Shown: in pieces, positions 19,401 to 28,700 of the stretch
Numbering within the stretch: position 1 is the stretch's first letter
Layout: each line of letters opens with the position of its first letter
From: Patiria pectinifera
Taxonomy: Eukaryota > Echinodermata > Asteroidea > Valvatida > Asterinidae
DNA length: 64,000 bases
Direction: 5' to 3'
Assembly: GCA_029964075.1 (NCBI GenBank)
Contig: CM057141.1
Span: 4,836,001-4,900,000 of the forward strand
Notes under the pieces: model-generated
The model's input: the letters and a program-made list of their open reading frames with translations, nothing else
What the model was told of the DNA's origin: nothing
The model's database searches: none
Made by a program: the position numbers and the translations under genes

Positions 19401-21366
19401 ATTGTTGTATAGAAAGACCAATGCATGGATCCGCCGAAGGGTATAAGTTTCAGAAGAGGAAGGTCTGCTTGTCCAGTTAAGGAAGAGGAAGCTGTCTATG
19501 TATGGACATTGGAAGCGCCGATCAGATAGCAGCAGCAGCAGCAGCAGCAGTTGTACAAATCACGGGAAATGCTTGCGGAGAGAGCAAAACAACAACGAGG
19601 CCAAAAAAAGACACATTTCCGCGTTATATATACACTGTTGACAAACCGGGTGCGCACTTGACCTTGCCAGAAGCGAGCGAGCGCGCTTTATTATTTTTTA
19701 ATCAATACAGTCATAATTTATTGCTAACAAATGTCCAGTGTCCCCAACGTGGTAGATAAAAGCATGGGCGTCGCGAGGGGGGGGGGGCACTTGCCCCACA
19801 AAAAGAAAAAAGAAAAAAAGAAAAAAAGAAGAAAAAGAAAAAAAGAAAAAGGAAAAAAAAAGAGGCGCGAAGACAAAGTGGTGTAAATTGAATGAGTTGG
19901 GGGGGGCAAAATGTCCCTGCCCCCCCCCTCTTAAACTGATAAATCGAGAATGTGTTGAGAAATACAAGAATTTTTTGGCAAATTTTTTTTTGCCCCCCTC
20001 TAGAAAAAATCCTGGCGACGCCCATGGATAAAAGATGGCTGTTTCATAGACCACGGGAGATGGTAGCAGAGGGAGCAAAACAACAACGAGGCCAAAAAAT
20101 AGACCCATTTGTTAACATGTTATTGTTTGATCTTGAATGGAGTTAGAATTTGAAAGTGGGTTACATCTGCATGCTGTAATTTCCCTTCTTGGTTTTTGTT
20201 GTTGTTGCAAGAAGGCCCTTTGATACAAATAGAAATAAATTTCAAACTTCGCTCCTGATCCTTCTTCTTTTTCTTTGGACTGTACCGGATGACAACATTC
20301 CCGTTTTTGAGAACATGACATGCAGTATACCAGTACATAAAATATTTTAAAAAGTGTTTCGCAATTTGAAATTCGTGGAGGGTTTATTCAGCGAAACATG
20401 TTGGAAATGCTTTCACTTAAAATATTGAAACTCTTTCTTTTTTCAGATTGGTCCAGCAAGTGCGATTCATGTGTTATTCTTAAGACTACAATGGTAAACC
20501 AAGCTACGGGCAATATGTATAGCAAGGCAACCAGTGTCCCGTTCAAGCGTGGACAATTGTCGAATTGCACACTTCAAGACATCCTGCAGCGACCCGGTGT
20601 GGTAATGTTGACAACAACCAACCTAGGCTTCTTGGACTTGACCATTAACATGTTGGCAAGTATCCGTAGAGTCGGCATCTGTGTCAATACAACCATCATC
20701 GCTGAGGATGAGAAAGTATACCAATATCTGCACACAAAAACTGAAGGGGACCCAGCGGTGCATGTAGTGATGACCAAATCTGGTCTCGTGCAGAGTGGCG
20801 AAGTGAAGCGCAAAGATGACCGAAACTATTTTGACCTACTGAAGAAACGCCAGGGGTATTTTTTTAGTCTGTTGGAACAAGGCTTTGAGGTTCTTTTCAC
20901 GGATTCTGACACCTTTTGGTTCCGAGATCCATTTCCGTACTTCCAGGGAGACTTCGATATGTCTATGATGGACCCGAGATCACCTTATCCAACTCGCACA
21001 TCAAAAGCACATTACTGCGCCGGTTTTATTTACATGAAGCCAACCGACGTGACACTCCTGTTTGTTAAAGAGTGGATTCGGTCTCTGAAAGGGAAGAATA
21101 TCATGGATCAGATCGTGATGAACAAACTCTTGCATGCTGATAAACCCGTGCATGTCAACATTCAACCACTCGACATTAAACTGTTCCCACCAGGGCCTAC
21201 GTTTTACGAGTTCTTAGCGAAGAACGCCAGCTACTCTGCTGTTGTGATGCACGCCGCCAGTATCCGTGGACACGATGAAAAAGTGAAAAAATTCAAAAGC
21301 TCCAATATGTGGTTGGTCAATGCAAGCAGTGACGAGTTGGTTGCCCGTGAGCAATATAATAATTAA
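16415..21366 (+). CDS. Golgi-type glycosyltransferase, nucleotide-diphospho-sugar transferase family (two exons)
   Basis: Exons 16415-16484 and 20447-21366 join in phase (1+2) across a 3962-bp GT-AG intron to give 329 residues. Exon 1 encodes MDVARALKV plus a hydrophobic run (residues 10-23), a signal anchor of a type II membrane protein; the ATG has A at -3 and G at +4. The rest is a lumenal catalytic domain: a GVVMLTTTNLGFLDL opening strand, the metal-binding DxD motif in FTDSDTFWF (Asp176 and Asp178), AHYCAGFIYMKP near 212 and MDQIVMN near 244. These are hallmarks of PF03407 (GT77-like, related to plant and animal xylosyl- and galactosyl-type transferases). Sugar donor and acceptor cannot be told from sequence. 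Four Asn-X-Ser/Thr sites (about 63, 104, 283, 315) fit a secretory-pathway protein. The stem is very short. Many deuterostome invertebrates have expanded sets of such genes. Confidence 0.88.
16730..17238. mobile_element. TTAA-flanked MITE (piggyBac-like), copy 1
   Basis: TTAA at 16726-16729 and 17239-17242 bracket a 509-bp element beginning AGGGAATGTACAACATTTGC and ending in the near complement GCAAATGTTGTATCTTCCCT. The second copy is at 26648-27285, also inside TTAA. Shared internal words include GTCTGGTTCCC and GATTTTACAGGATGCTTTAG. A TTAA target is the signature of piggyBac-type insertion. It lies in the glycosyltransferase intron. Confidence 0.8.
17239..17772. other. Intron sequence without recognised elements
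   Basis: Nothing beyond ordinary AT-rich intron sequence is seen. Confidence 0.3.
17773..18255. repeat. Degenerate GTAATGTAATAA repeat with inverted counterpart
   Basis: Words such as CCGGTATTGTAATACCG, GTTATGTAATAATTC, CCGTAATGTAATAA, CTACTGTAATAA and CTCGTAATGTAATAATT recur every 25-45 bp from 17773 to 17965. Near 18208-18250 the inverse appears (TATTACTGTCATATTACTG, GACATTATTGTGAC). This looks like an inverted-repeat element with short subterminal repeats; its exact ends are unclear. Confidence 0.45.
18384..18932 (-). other. Possible transposon remnant with 114-residue minus-strand frame
   Basis: TTATGGGGAC at about 18408 and GTCCCCATAA at about 18914 form a 10-bp inverted repeat around about 520 bp. 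Inside, on the minus strand (18728-18384), is a 114-residue open frame with balanced composition (CVDGVMRTFLENYV, GSPYEMAPMF). I do not recognise the family. It could be a decayed transposase, a small host gene or chance. It lies antisense in the glycosyltransferase intron. Confidence 0.25.
19120..19234. mobile_element. Half copy of the CACTGAAAA foldback
   Basis: GGGTAGTTGCAGTTTTCACC, CTTGGGTAAAATTAACCCAG and the terminal TTCAGTG match the right arm of 15334-15775. The opposite arm is absent. Confidence 0.7.
19259..20110 (+). repeat. Imperfect tandem duplication in the glycosyltransferase intron
   Basis: The phrase GTTGACA...CTTG(G/A)CCTTGCC...AATGTCCA(C/G)TGTCCCC..GGTAGATAAAAG occurs at 19259-19397 and 19636-19762. 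GAGCAAAACAACAACGAGGC occurs at about 19580 and 20073. The unit is about 370-490 bp. A (CAG)n-type run of about seven units lies at 19528-19549, and a MITE has entered the second copy. Confidence 0.6.
19763..20026. mobile_element. MITE CATGGGCGTCGC...GCGACGCCCATG with 8-bp target duplication
   Basis: The 264-bp element is flanked by GATAAAAG at 19755-19762 and 20027-20034. The 12-bp terminal repeats are perfect. The interior is a G run, a purine tract and CCCCCTCTAGAAAA near the right end. The exact 8-bp duplication places this family with hAT-like elements. Confidence 0.88.
20035..20446. other. Intron end before glycosyltransferase exon 2
   Basis: No repeat is recognised beyond the tandem-duplication tail to 20110. 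The last 15 bases form the pyrimidine tract of the acceptor. Confidence 0.3.
20447..21366 (+). CDS. Glycosyltransferase exon 2 (whole catalytic domain)
   Basis: 920 bp after a TTTCTTTTTTCAG acceptor; it completes codon 24 (His) and encodes residues 25-329, ending QYNN-stop. An in-frame upstream ATG at 20398 lies in the intron's pyrimidine tract and would give no signal anchor, so the spliced model is preferred. Confidence 0.9.
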
Positions 21367-21874
21367 CTTTCTGAACTTATTTCATTTTAAGCAGATGGTA
21401 ACTTTCAGGGTAAGACTACTTTTTAGGCGCATTTTTCATATTTCGTGAAACTACTTTTTAGACGCATTTGAAAAAATATTTCCTGATTATTTAAGCATTC
21501 GTAAAAAAGCTGTAATAAGCCAGCTCGGTATTCCAAAATAGTCTGGTGCACAGCAAGATTCGATGAACTTTTTTTCGGGATAACAGCGGCAGATAAATGC
21601 ACACAAGGCTATGGGGGACGTGGTAACCAAATCTGCATTATAAGTCGTGCAGTCGAAAAGAGATGGAACTTGTGTGTATAAAATGTGTGTATTTTTTTGG
21701 ATACTTTTATATTTTTTGGATTGTGCGTTTATTAAGTTTTTCTATTGTACTATTTTTATCTTTGACATTTGTATTCCTTGTATCGACTTTTTCAAACATT
21801 TTAACGTTACAGTTACTTTTTTTTTATATATATATAATGCTATGGTATAAGTTTATTTTTTAAACTTGTAAACG
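21367..21874. other. Probable 3' UTR and downstream sequence of the glycosyltransferase gene
   Basis: GAAACTACTTTTTAGACGCATTT and a similar preceding phrase form a short direct repeat at about 21414-21470. No canonical AATAAA is obvious in the first 400 bp. No exon is seen. Confidence 0.3.
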
Positions 21875-21936
21875 GCCTTGAGCGTCTTTTTAGACGGATT
21901 TTGGCGCTGTATAAATGTTCTCTATTATTATTATTA
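21875..21936 (+). mobile_element. SINE/LINE 3' tail with (ATT)n
   Basis: GGCCTTGAGCGTCTTTTTAG...GGCGCTGTATAAATGTTC followed by (TAT/ATT)n matches the tail form seen at 52745-52822 and, on the minus strand, at 15475-15545 and 29318-29400. Only the tail is present. Confidence 0.6.
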
Positions 21937-22545
21937 AGGGATTAAATGTGTGCTTCGGAGGTTTTTATCACTCTGTTTTAGACCACTTAGAGTCTGGTTG
22001 CTGATAATTACCCGAGCCGGAGGCGAGGGTAATTATCAGCACCCAGACTCTAAGTGGTCTTAAACAGAGTGATAAATACCGACGGAGCACATATTTATTC
22101 CCATTCATAAATACCTTTTCGGTAAGAAAAAATCATATAATTCGTTAAAAACATCCCGATTTTGTTCAACAAATTCACTTTATGCTTTTTGAAACATCCT
22201 TCTTGCAAAATAATGGAGTGTTCAGCTGGCGAGTAAGATGTAAACAACCCTTTTATGGAGATTGACGCGCGCGTATCATGTTCTGCGCGATGTCGAGAAT
22301 TTAGAACTTTAAAATTCTGACTCCCTGGTAATGTTGCGCATGCCTACGTGAGGATTGTGAACGTTCAACCAATGAAACGATAAGAGGCACTGGATTTTTA
22401 GGAGTTCACATTTTATTGTGACACTGGAAAAGTGTTTAAGACCAGCTAGCCATGTCTTTATCATCCGTTTAAGACCGGCCACGTGACGGACTCTCGACCA
22501 ATAGGAATGCGTAAACTGTCTTAGGTATTTATGAATATTTATTAA
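21937..22545. mobile_element. Inverted-repeat elements: hairpin MITE plus ATTCATAAATACC-ended element
   Basis: From about 21950 to 22090 there is a near-perfect hairpin: CACTCTGTTTTAGACCACTT, AGAGTCTGG and CTGATAATTACCC are mirrored around CGAGCCGGAGGCGAGG. Overlapping it, ATTCCCATTCATAAATACC at about 22097 is mirrored by GGTATTTATGAATATTTATT at 22526-22545, bracketing about 450 bp. The interior (CTAGCCATGTCTTTATCATC, CGGCCACGTGACGG) recurs in reverse at 51944-52125. Confidence 0.65.
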
Positions 22546-23885
22546 GTGTGTTGCATCTTTTGACGGTTGACGCATTCACATTATCGAATGTCAGTGCGCA
22601 TAATTATGACGTATTACCATGCTTTTCTTTCCTTATTTGTTTAGGCACAATCGTTGGCCTTTCAAATTAAAAGATTTTTTAGTGGATGAAGTTTCTTATT
22701 TTCTAAATTGTTATGTCTGTAAAAATGTTCGCCACTTTGCCTGATGCCAGCAGGTTAAGCCACGATGGCCTTGACGAAAGGCTAATTAATGCGGCTTTAC
22801 CGAGTCAAATTCGCAGGGGCAAAGAGGATAGGGTGGTTGATGCGTATTTTAATTTAAAAACCCTCATTTCAATAATTAAATTGCCTTCCTTAAATTCTTC
22901 CGGGGGCGCAAGGGGTAGGTGGGTGTTTTTGTTTTGTTTTGTTTATTGCAGATATCCTCGTTTCCTTCAAATTTTGTGAAAGCTGGTAATGAACGATTCG
23001 AGCGATGCGCCTCGGGCCAAGCCGTTATGGGTACAACCGTGTAACTTTGGTCAAAAGTCTGGGGCGCGGCCGAGCTCATGAATACAACTCATGCACTCAA
23101 ATTATTCTTTATTAGAGTTATGAGAGCAACGGAATTGGGCAATTGGAGACTGAGACACAGCAATGCACCTCTGGCCGAGCATTTTGGATGCAATTGAATT
23201 GGGCCCAAAATTAGCCATGTTGTGGAGGGATCCTCGTTTTTCCACTTTGGAAAACCCGGCTCACTCGCCCATAAAGGGCCTAGGGTCGTCTTCTTTGGGT
23301 GAGAATTTATCGCGGAAAAGTCAATGGTCAACCCACCAAAAATTGAAAAGAAAATGAAAGAAGACATGCTGATCATCATTTTTCTGTGCGGCATAAACAC
23401 CTGTGAGACGTTTGGGTATTTGTAAACGAATTTTGAAGTATGGGCATTTAGCACCCGTGTCTACGGGCGAAGCTCGACACAACCGACAGGATCGGCCAAG
23501 GCGGAAACATTCCACGCAGTGCAGTGAGAAGAAGTGCGCCCTCTCTTGACGTCTCATGCGCGCTCTTTTCAAGAAGTCAATGTCATGTTTTTCTGCACTT
23601 GGAAAGTTCAAGTTCAGGAAATGTAAATTGACATAACTATCGCATGAGCATACAGAGCTCGCACTTTGAATGTATTCAGCCTTGAAATGGAAGCTGTAAC
23701 CGTGGTAAGATTTCGTGGTACTTTCCATTGTGTAAACGTTGAATTGTTCAATAAAGACGCACGCTGCACCAGTTTCGAGAGAAAAATGGGTGGCGCCATT
23801 TGAATTTTTTTTTCGATGTGGCTATCGTTACGGCAGTCGACCGTCTGGCTCCCGGACCTGACAATAATTATGGCGATCGTGTAGT
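22546..23885. other. Intergenic DNA, unassigned
   Basis: An 88-residue frame at 22713-22979 (MSVKMFATLPDASRLSHDGLDER...) follows a TTTGTTTAG acceptor-like site, but I see no recognisable domain or partner exon. Minus-strand frames at 23321-23958 likewise show nothing recognisable. Confidence 0.3.
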
Positions 23886-24932
23886 TTAGGGCCCGGTTAG
23901 TATAAGGCAACAAAATCCACTTTAAAATTATCAGACCGACCAAACTAGTTGGCAACATTCTGGCGATTGTCTGATCGTGTAGTGTAGGGCCCGGTCTTTT
24001 TATAACTATAAGGGAACAAAATCCACTTTTAAATTATTGGGAACATGGTGCTTGTGCTCTTGAGCAAGGCACTTTACCACTATTGCTTGGTCCTTCGGAT
24101 GGGACGTAAAGCCGTAGGTCCCGTGTGTTGTGTAATGCACGTTAAAGAACCCAGTAACACTTGTCGCTAAGAAAAGGGGTTCGCCCCGGTGTTTCTGGCA
24201 GTGGCCGCAGCACCTTGTAAACCCTGGTGCCACATAATGGGTCTCATATCTCTCATGTACTTCATTCATCTAATAATAGACATAACTCCTAGTGCCTTGA
24301 GTACCTCAGTACTCCGTTGCGATAATGCCTGAATAGGTTTCTGCAACGTAGCCATACAGATACAGACAGATACAGATACAGATACAGACCGACCAAACTA
24401 GTTGGCGACATTCTCAATAAACAGGTATGTCATAGATAGAGGGCAAGGTTTTGATTTTTTGAGGGAAATTTGGGGGTAAAATGACGATGACAGCGCGGCG
24501 ACAACACGCGACCCGAAAATACATGAAATAAAGATGGCGATCACCGCACGATGTACCGTGAGCAGGCACGGTGCGCTGAATCGCAAGGCACAAACCGCGC
24601 AGGAAAATCTGGATTTCTACCCGAAGAAACTGTTCAAAATTGCAAAACGGGTGTCATTAGAAATGAGAAAAGCCTGCTTTTGATTGTAAAGCAATAATTT
24701 GATTTTTGAGCAATAAAATACATTTTTGACTTTTATTTGATCAAAACAAAACAGGGGCCGTACACTACACGATCGCCATATTTCCCCCCCCCCCAAAAAA
24801 AATTTCCTCAAAAATTCAAAACCCTGTCCTCTATCTATGATATACCTGCATTCTCAATGTCACCAACTAGTTTGGAAGGTCAAATAATTTGAAAGTGGAT
24901 TTTGTTCCAATACCTGGCCCTTATTGGCTGTA
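23886..24932. mobile_element. Large foldback element, left arm duplicated and interrupted by a SINE
   Basis: The left arm (GGGCCCGGT...AACAAAATCCACTTT, AAATTAT, CCAAACTAGTTGGC, ACATTCT) appears at 23888-23970 and again at 23988-24415. Its reverse complement closes the element at 24840-24925. A second paired segment, CATAGATAGAGGGCAAGG / CCCTGTCCTCTATCTATG, and GGCGATCGTGTAG / CTACACGATCGCC, lie further in. The second left arm is split by SINE sequence at 24036-24386. No transposase frame is visible. Confidence 0.65.
24036..24386 (+). mobile_element. SINE body with Nin-DC-like core
   Basis: CTTGAGCAAGGCACTTTACC, CCTTCGGATGGGACGTAAAG, CCGTAGGTCCCGTGTGTTGT, AATGCACGTTAAAGAACCC and GGGGTTCGCCCCGGTGTTTC, in this order, resemble the deeply conserved Nin-DC SINE core of many metazoans. 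The tRNA head is missing. It ends in a (GATACA)n tail at 24355-24386. Confidence 0.65.
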
Positions 24933-25418
24933 GATTGCTATAATTGTTTCATGTCAGAATCTTTGGCTCTTGGAACCAGACTTTCAACCGAATGTTTCTC
25001 GACAAACTTTCTTCTATAGGCCTACATATGAATATTGTCTTGAGTCATACTGCAACATATCACTGAGAAAAAAACGAAATGTACTAAACATGAGAAAACA
25101 TGTGTTAAAAGGAGGATTTGATTTAAAACATAAAAGAAAAAAGTCTTTAGACGCATCGTTTGAAAACTTTCTTTAATTGATGTCTTCAAAATGACAGCTT
25201 GCCGGAAAGAATAATTTCACAGTGAGTTTAGTCCCATTACTATCTTTAAACCAAGAATGATTTTCAACAATAATTACGTCAGTTCCTTTTTAGATAGCTG
25301 CAAATGATGGACTGTGCCTTTAAAGGGTGACAAATTGATGTCGGGCAGTAGGATTTTCTGCTGGGCCATCAACCTTTTTTCTTCTTCGTTTTTTTCATCA
25401 TTTCCATTTCCTAATCAG
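24933..25418. other. Region upstream of LRRCC1-like exon 1
   Basis: No repeat end or exon is recognised. The pyrimidine-rich tract ending CTAATCAG at 25418 looks like a splice acceptor, so a non-coding 5' exon probably lies upstream, but I cannot locate it. Confidence 0.35.
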
Positions 25419-25460
25419 AGGCAATTACCTACCAAGAATTTGAGAGTCAGACTGACTGGC

Positions 25461-25759
25461 ATGACAGAGGACCAGCATATGAACTCCGACCCCGTCAACC
25501 CTCATGAATTATGCATGATTGATGCTGGAGTCCGTAACCTGAGTAGTCTGCGTCTGGCATCCAGTCTCCACACGCTCAACCTCCATTGCAATCAGATCAG
25601 CACCATCGACGGGCTGACTGGTCTGCGGCATCTTCAACACCTGGACCTCTCGTCCAATCAGATTGCTCGTATCGAAGGCTTGGAGGCCCTGACTGGACTT
25701 CGGACGCTGAATTTGTCTTGTAACAAGATCAAGGTTGTGACAGGTCTCAGAAGTTTAAG
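25461..25759 (+). CDS. LRRCC1: LRRCC1 exon 1 (residues 1-99)
   Basis: Starts MTEDQHMNSDPVNPHELCM; G at -3. The open frame extends upstream, but that part is intron-like pyrimidine sequence behind an acceptor at 25418, so this ATG is chosen. Carries LRRs 1-3. Donor AG|GTGAGG. Confidence 0.92.
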
Positions 25760-28700
25760 GTGAGGACCGTTAATTAAAAACTTCAAATCAGGGGCAAGGA
25801 GCTGGAGTGTAGGATGATTTTTAACAAATGAAATAGATTTTGAATTTAAAACTTTGAAATATATTTGCTATTGAAAAAATAGGGCCAAGATGGCTCGGAA
25901 ATGGGGGAGTGTGGCCTAGCGGTTAGGGTTTGTGACTCATGATCAGAGGGTCAGGGGTTCGAATCCTGCCGCTGGCCATGTGTTGTGTCCTTGGGCAAGC
26001 CACTTTATCCTCACTTGCCTCTCTCCACCCAGGAGTATAAATGGGAACCGGCATTAGCTGGGGAGTAACCTGCGATGGGCTAGCATCCCGTCCAGGGGAA
26101 TAGAAATATTCTCAGTCGTTTCATGGTACTGAAACGGGAGATAAACGCCAGCCTGATGGGCCACATTGGCTCATGACAGACTTTACTTTCTGGCTCGGAA
26201 ATGCTTAGATATAGGTTGTTACGCAGAGCTTCTCAAAAATCCTAATGTAAAGTGTTCATTTCTTTTATCTACTTTTTGCTTAATAGTTGTCTCATAATTC
26301 CATGAAAGTTATGTGCATGTCTTAATTTTTTCTTTTAACGATAATTCATTTCTTGTAGATCTGTGAAGAGACTTAACCTGTCCTACAATGACATCGCGGA
26401 CCTCAGCGGTCTGGTGGCCCTCCACGGTTCCCAGTCAAGCCTCACACACCTGGAGTTGCAAGGGAACCAGCTAGATTCGGTCGATCACATCGTTGAGTGT
26501 GTGAGCGGACTGGAACACCTACTAGAGCTTGTGCTAGCGCAGGAGGCGGAAGATAACCCTGTGTGCCGTCAGCCAGGTAATAGCAAAATGGACATTTCAC
26601 TCCAACTCCACAGGAGTGGTGCAAATGGGGGGGGGGGATTATTTTAAAGGGAATATACAGCATTTGCTTTTGCTGTAATTTTCAGAAATTATAGCTAAAA
26701 AATATCATTTTAGAGCAAATAATGTTACATTCACTTGTTTGAATTTTTGTGTTCGTAGATTCTGGAAAAACCAAGAAAAACAATCATGTTCCTGTAGTCT
26801 GGTTCCCTGACCCCACTTTAGATGAAACGGAACAATTTATAGACATCGGGGAATAGACCATTGTCATGTTGCAGCCATTTGATTTTTTTTCCCATTCACA
26901 TCAGTGTAACCAAAGGGAGGCTGGAAGGCAAAATAGTCTGGTTCCTTTTTTGCACAGTAAACATTAGCATTCATTACTGTTATTGGATACAGGGAACATG
27001 ACTGAAATGGTGGCAGCATGATAAAGTTCTATTGTAAGGTCAGGGAACAAGACCTTGTACCCGATCATAAGTGTGTAGTCGATTGCAAACAAAATGCGGA
27101 CTAACTAAATATGGTAAATTGGGGCAGTATTTACAAAAATACCGCTTTTCTTGATAGTGACAGCACACCAGGTGCCATGATTTTACAGGATGCTTTAGAC
27201 TGTCCTTCACTCACAGTCCAGTAAGGTATTTCATAATAATTTGGTGGTTTTGTTTTTTGATGTTTGTCAATGTTGTATATTCCCTTTAAAGGCTACATCA
27301 TTTTGAAAGGGCTCTCAGTAGCTTTCGTTGTCATTTTTAACAATTCAAATATATTATTTTCTTCTCTTGATTGTTAAGACTTTGAGTGCAGAAAAACATG
27401 CAAACCAAAATTGGGCCAACTTTACTCACTCTTTAGCCAACAAAATTCTCCACATTTTTCACGAGGCAAAGACAAGGTCCTCAGTATTTCACCACCCAAG
27501 TTTGAGGTCTCAATTCAATTTTTTAAAGGAGACTTTTCTTCAACATTTTGCACCTGAGAGTGAAGCCAAGTGATTTCAATTTGAAGCCTATGGGCTCCGT
27601 GGGCCAAGGAAAGAGAGCGCCCTTTTACCTAGCAATGACGTCCCATGGGCGGGACATTTAGCTGGTTGACGTGCACCGTTCCTTGTGACGCACTTTCACC
27701 AGGGCATATGTACTATGTACACGCAGTGGTACGGCAGTGCGTCGCGGCAAAATTGCAGTCAGGCAAGATGGCGTCGGTCGGTCACCTCCAACTGTACTTT
27801 CTTTGCCGGTGAGGGGGTACTTGTGAACGAAGCGGATAAGACTAGACTTGTGAATGTCCAACTTTTGGAGAGGATTGACACTTCAGTAGTCTGGTGGCAT
27901 GACTATGGAATTGTGTAGAAATACAGACTGGGTACCAGATGTTTCTTTTGTTTGGCACTGTTGACTGACACACTACTAAAAGGGTGTTGTACTGGGCCCA
28001 ATTTCACGGCGCTGCCAAGCACACAATTTTCTGCTAACAGAGCCTCTGTCTATTTCATGGAGACCGTTAGCAGTAAGCACAGCAAAAGGCACGCTTACTT
28101 AGAGGACAAATTTGCTTAACTTAGTGACGTAACAGTAGAAATCTCCATGCACGCGCGACCGTTAGCACGTCCACGCCGTGAAATAGTGCTTAAGGCTAGC
28201 AAATTTTTTTGCTATGCTTAGCACACCTTTTCTGCTAACTGTTAAGCAGTGCCGTAAAATTGGGCCCTGGTTGTTTCATGTGCCAGTCTATTTTCTTGTA
28301 TTGCATATTTGTGCTATCTGAAGTTTTGGGACTCTCGTACACTAGTATTGAGAGTCCCAAACTTTCGGACTAGGCTCTGCCTTCCTCATTTCTACAACAT
28401 TTTCAAAAACCTCTTGTACATTTTGAAGGATTCTGGGATGAAGCAAGCATTAGGGAATCCTACGTTTTTGTAGATTCAATTTTTTTCTTGACGTCTCAAA
28501 TTATGTACAATCTCCCCTTTCATCAAATAGTAGTTTTTGAAATATGATTGTTGAAAAGTGGCTTCTTCAAGTGTACACCACTCTGTATTAGGCCAAAACA
28601 AAAAAAATAGTCGGTCTCTGGTCAGACCGAAGTTCCGGAATCGATGCGGCGACGCGTTTTTTTTTTTTTTTTTTTTGCTTTTTTTTTCAAGCTTGTATTG

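Noticed and set aside
19698-20108. 136-aa minus-strand frame with poly-Phe
   Set aside because: A translation of the purine tract of a MITE with known ends and target duplication.
20398-20446. Glycosyltransferase start at 20398
   Set aside because: That segment is the intron's pyrimidine tract; the spliced first exon at 16415 supplies a proper signal anchor and closes the frame.
22713-22979. Possible small gene (88 aa)
   Set aside because: No recognisable domain, no partner exon and an end in low-complexity sequence; left as unassigned intergenic DNA.
25314-25460. Longer N terminus for the LRRCC1-like protein from an upstream in-frame ATG
   Set aside because: The extension reads through a pyrimidine-rich acceptor (CTAATCAG at 25418) and does not resemble the family; the ATG at 25461 gives the normal N-terminal length.
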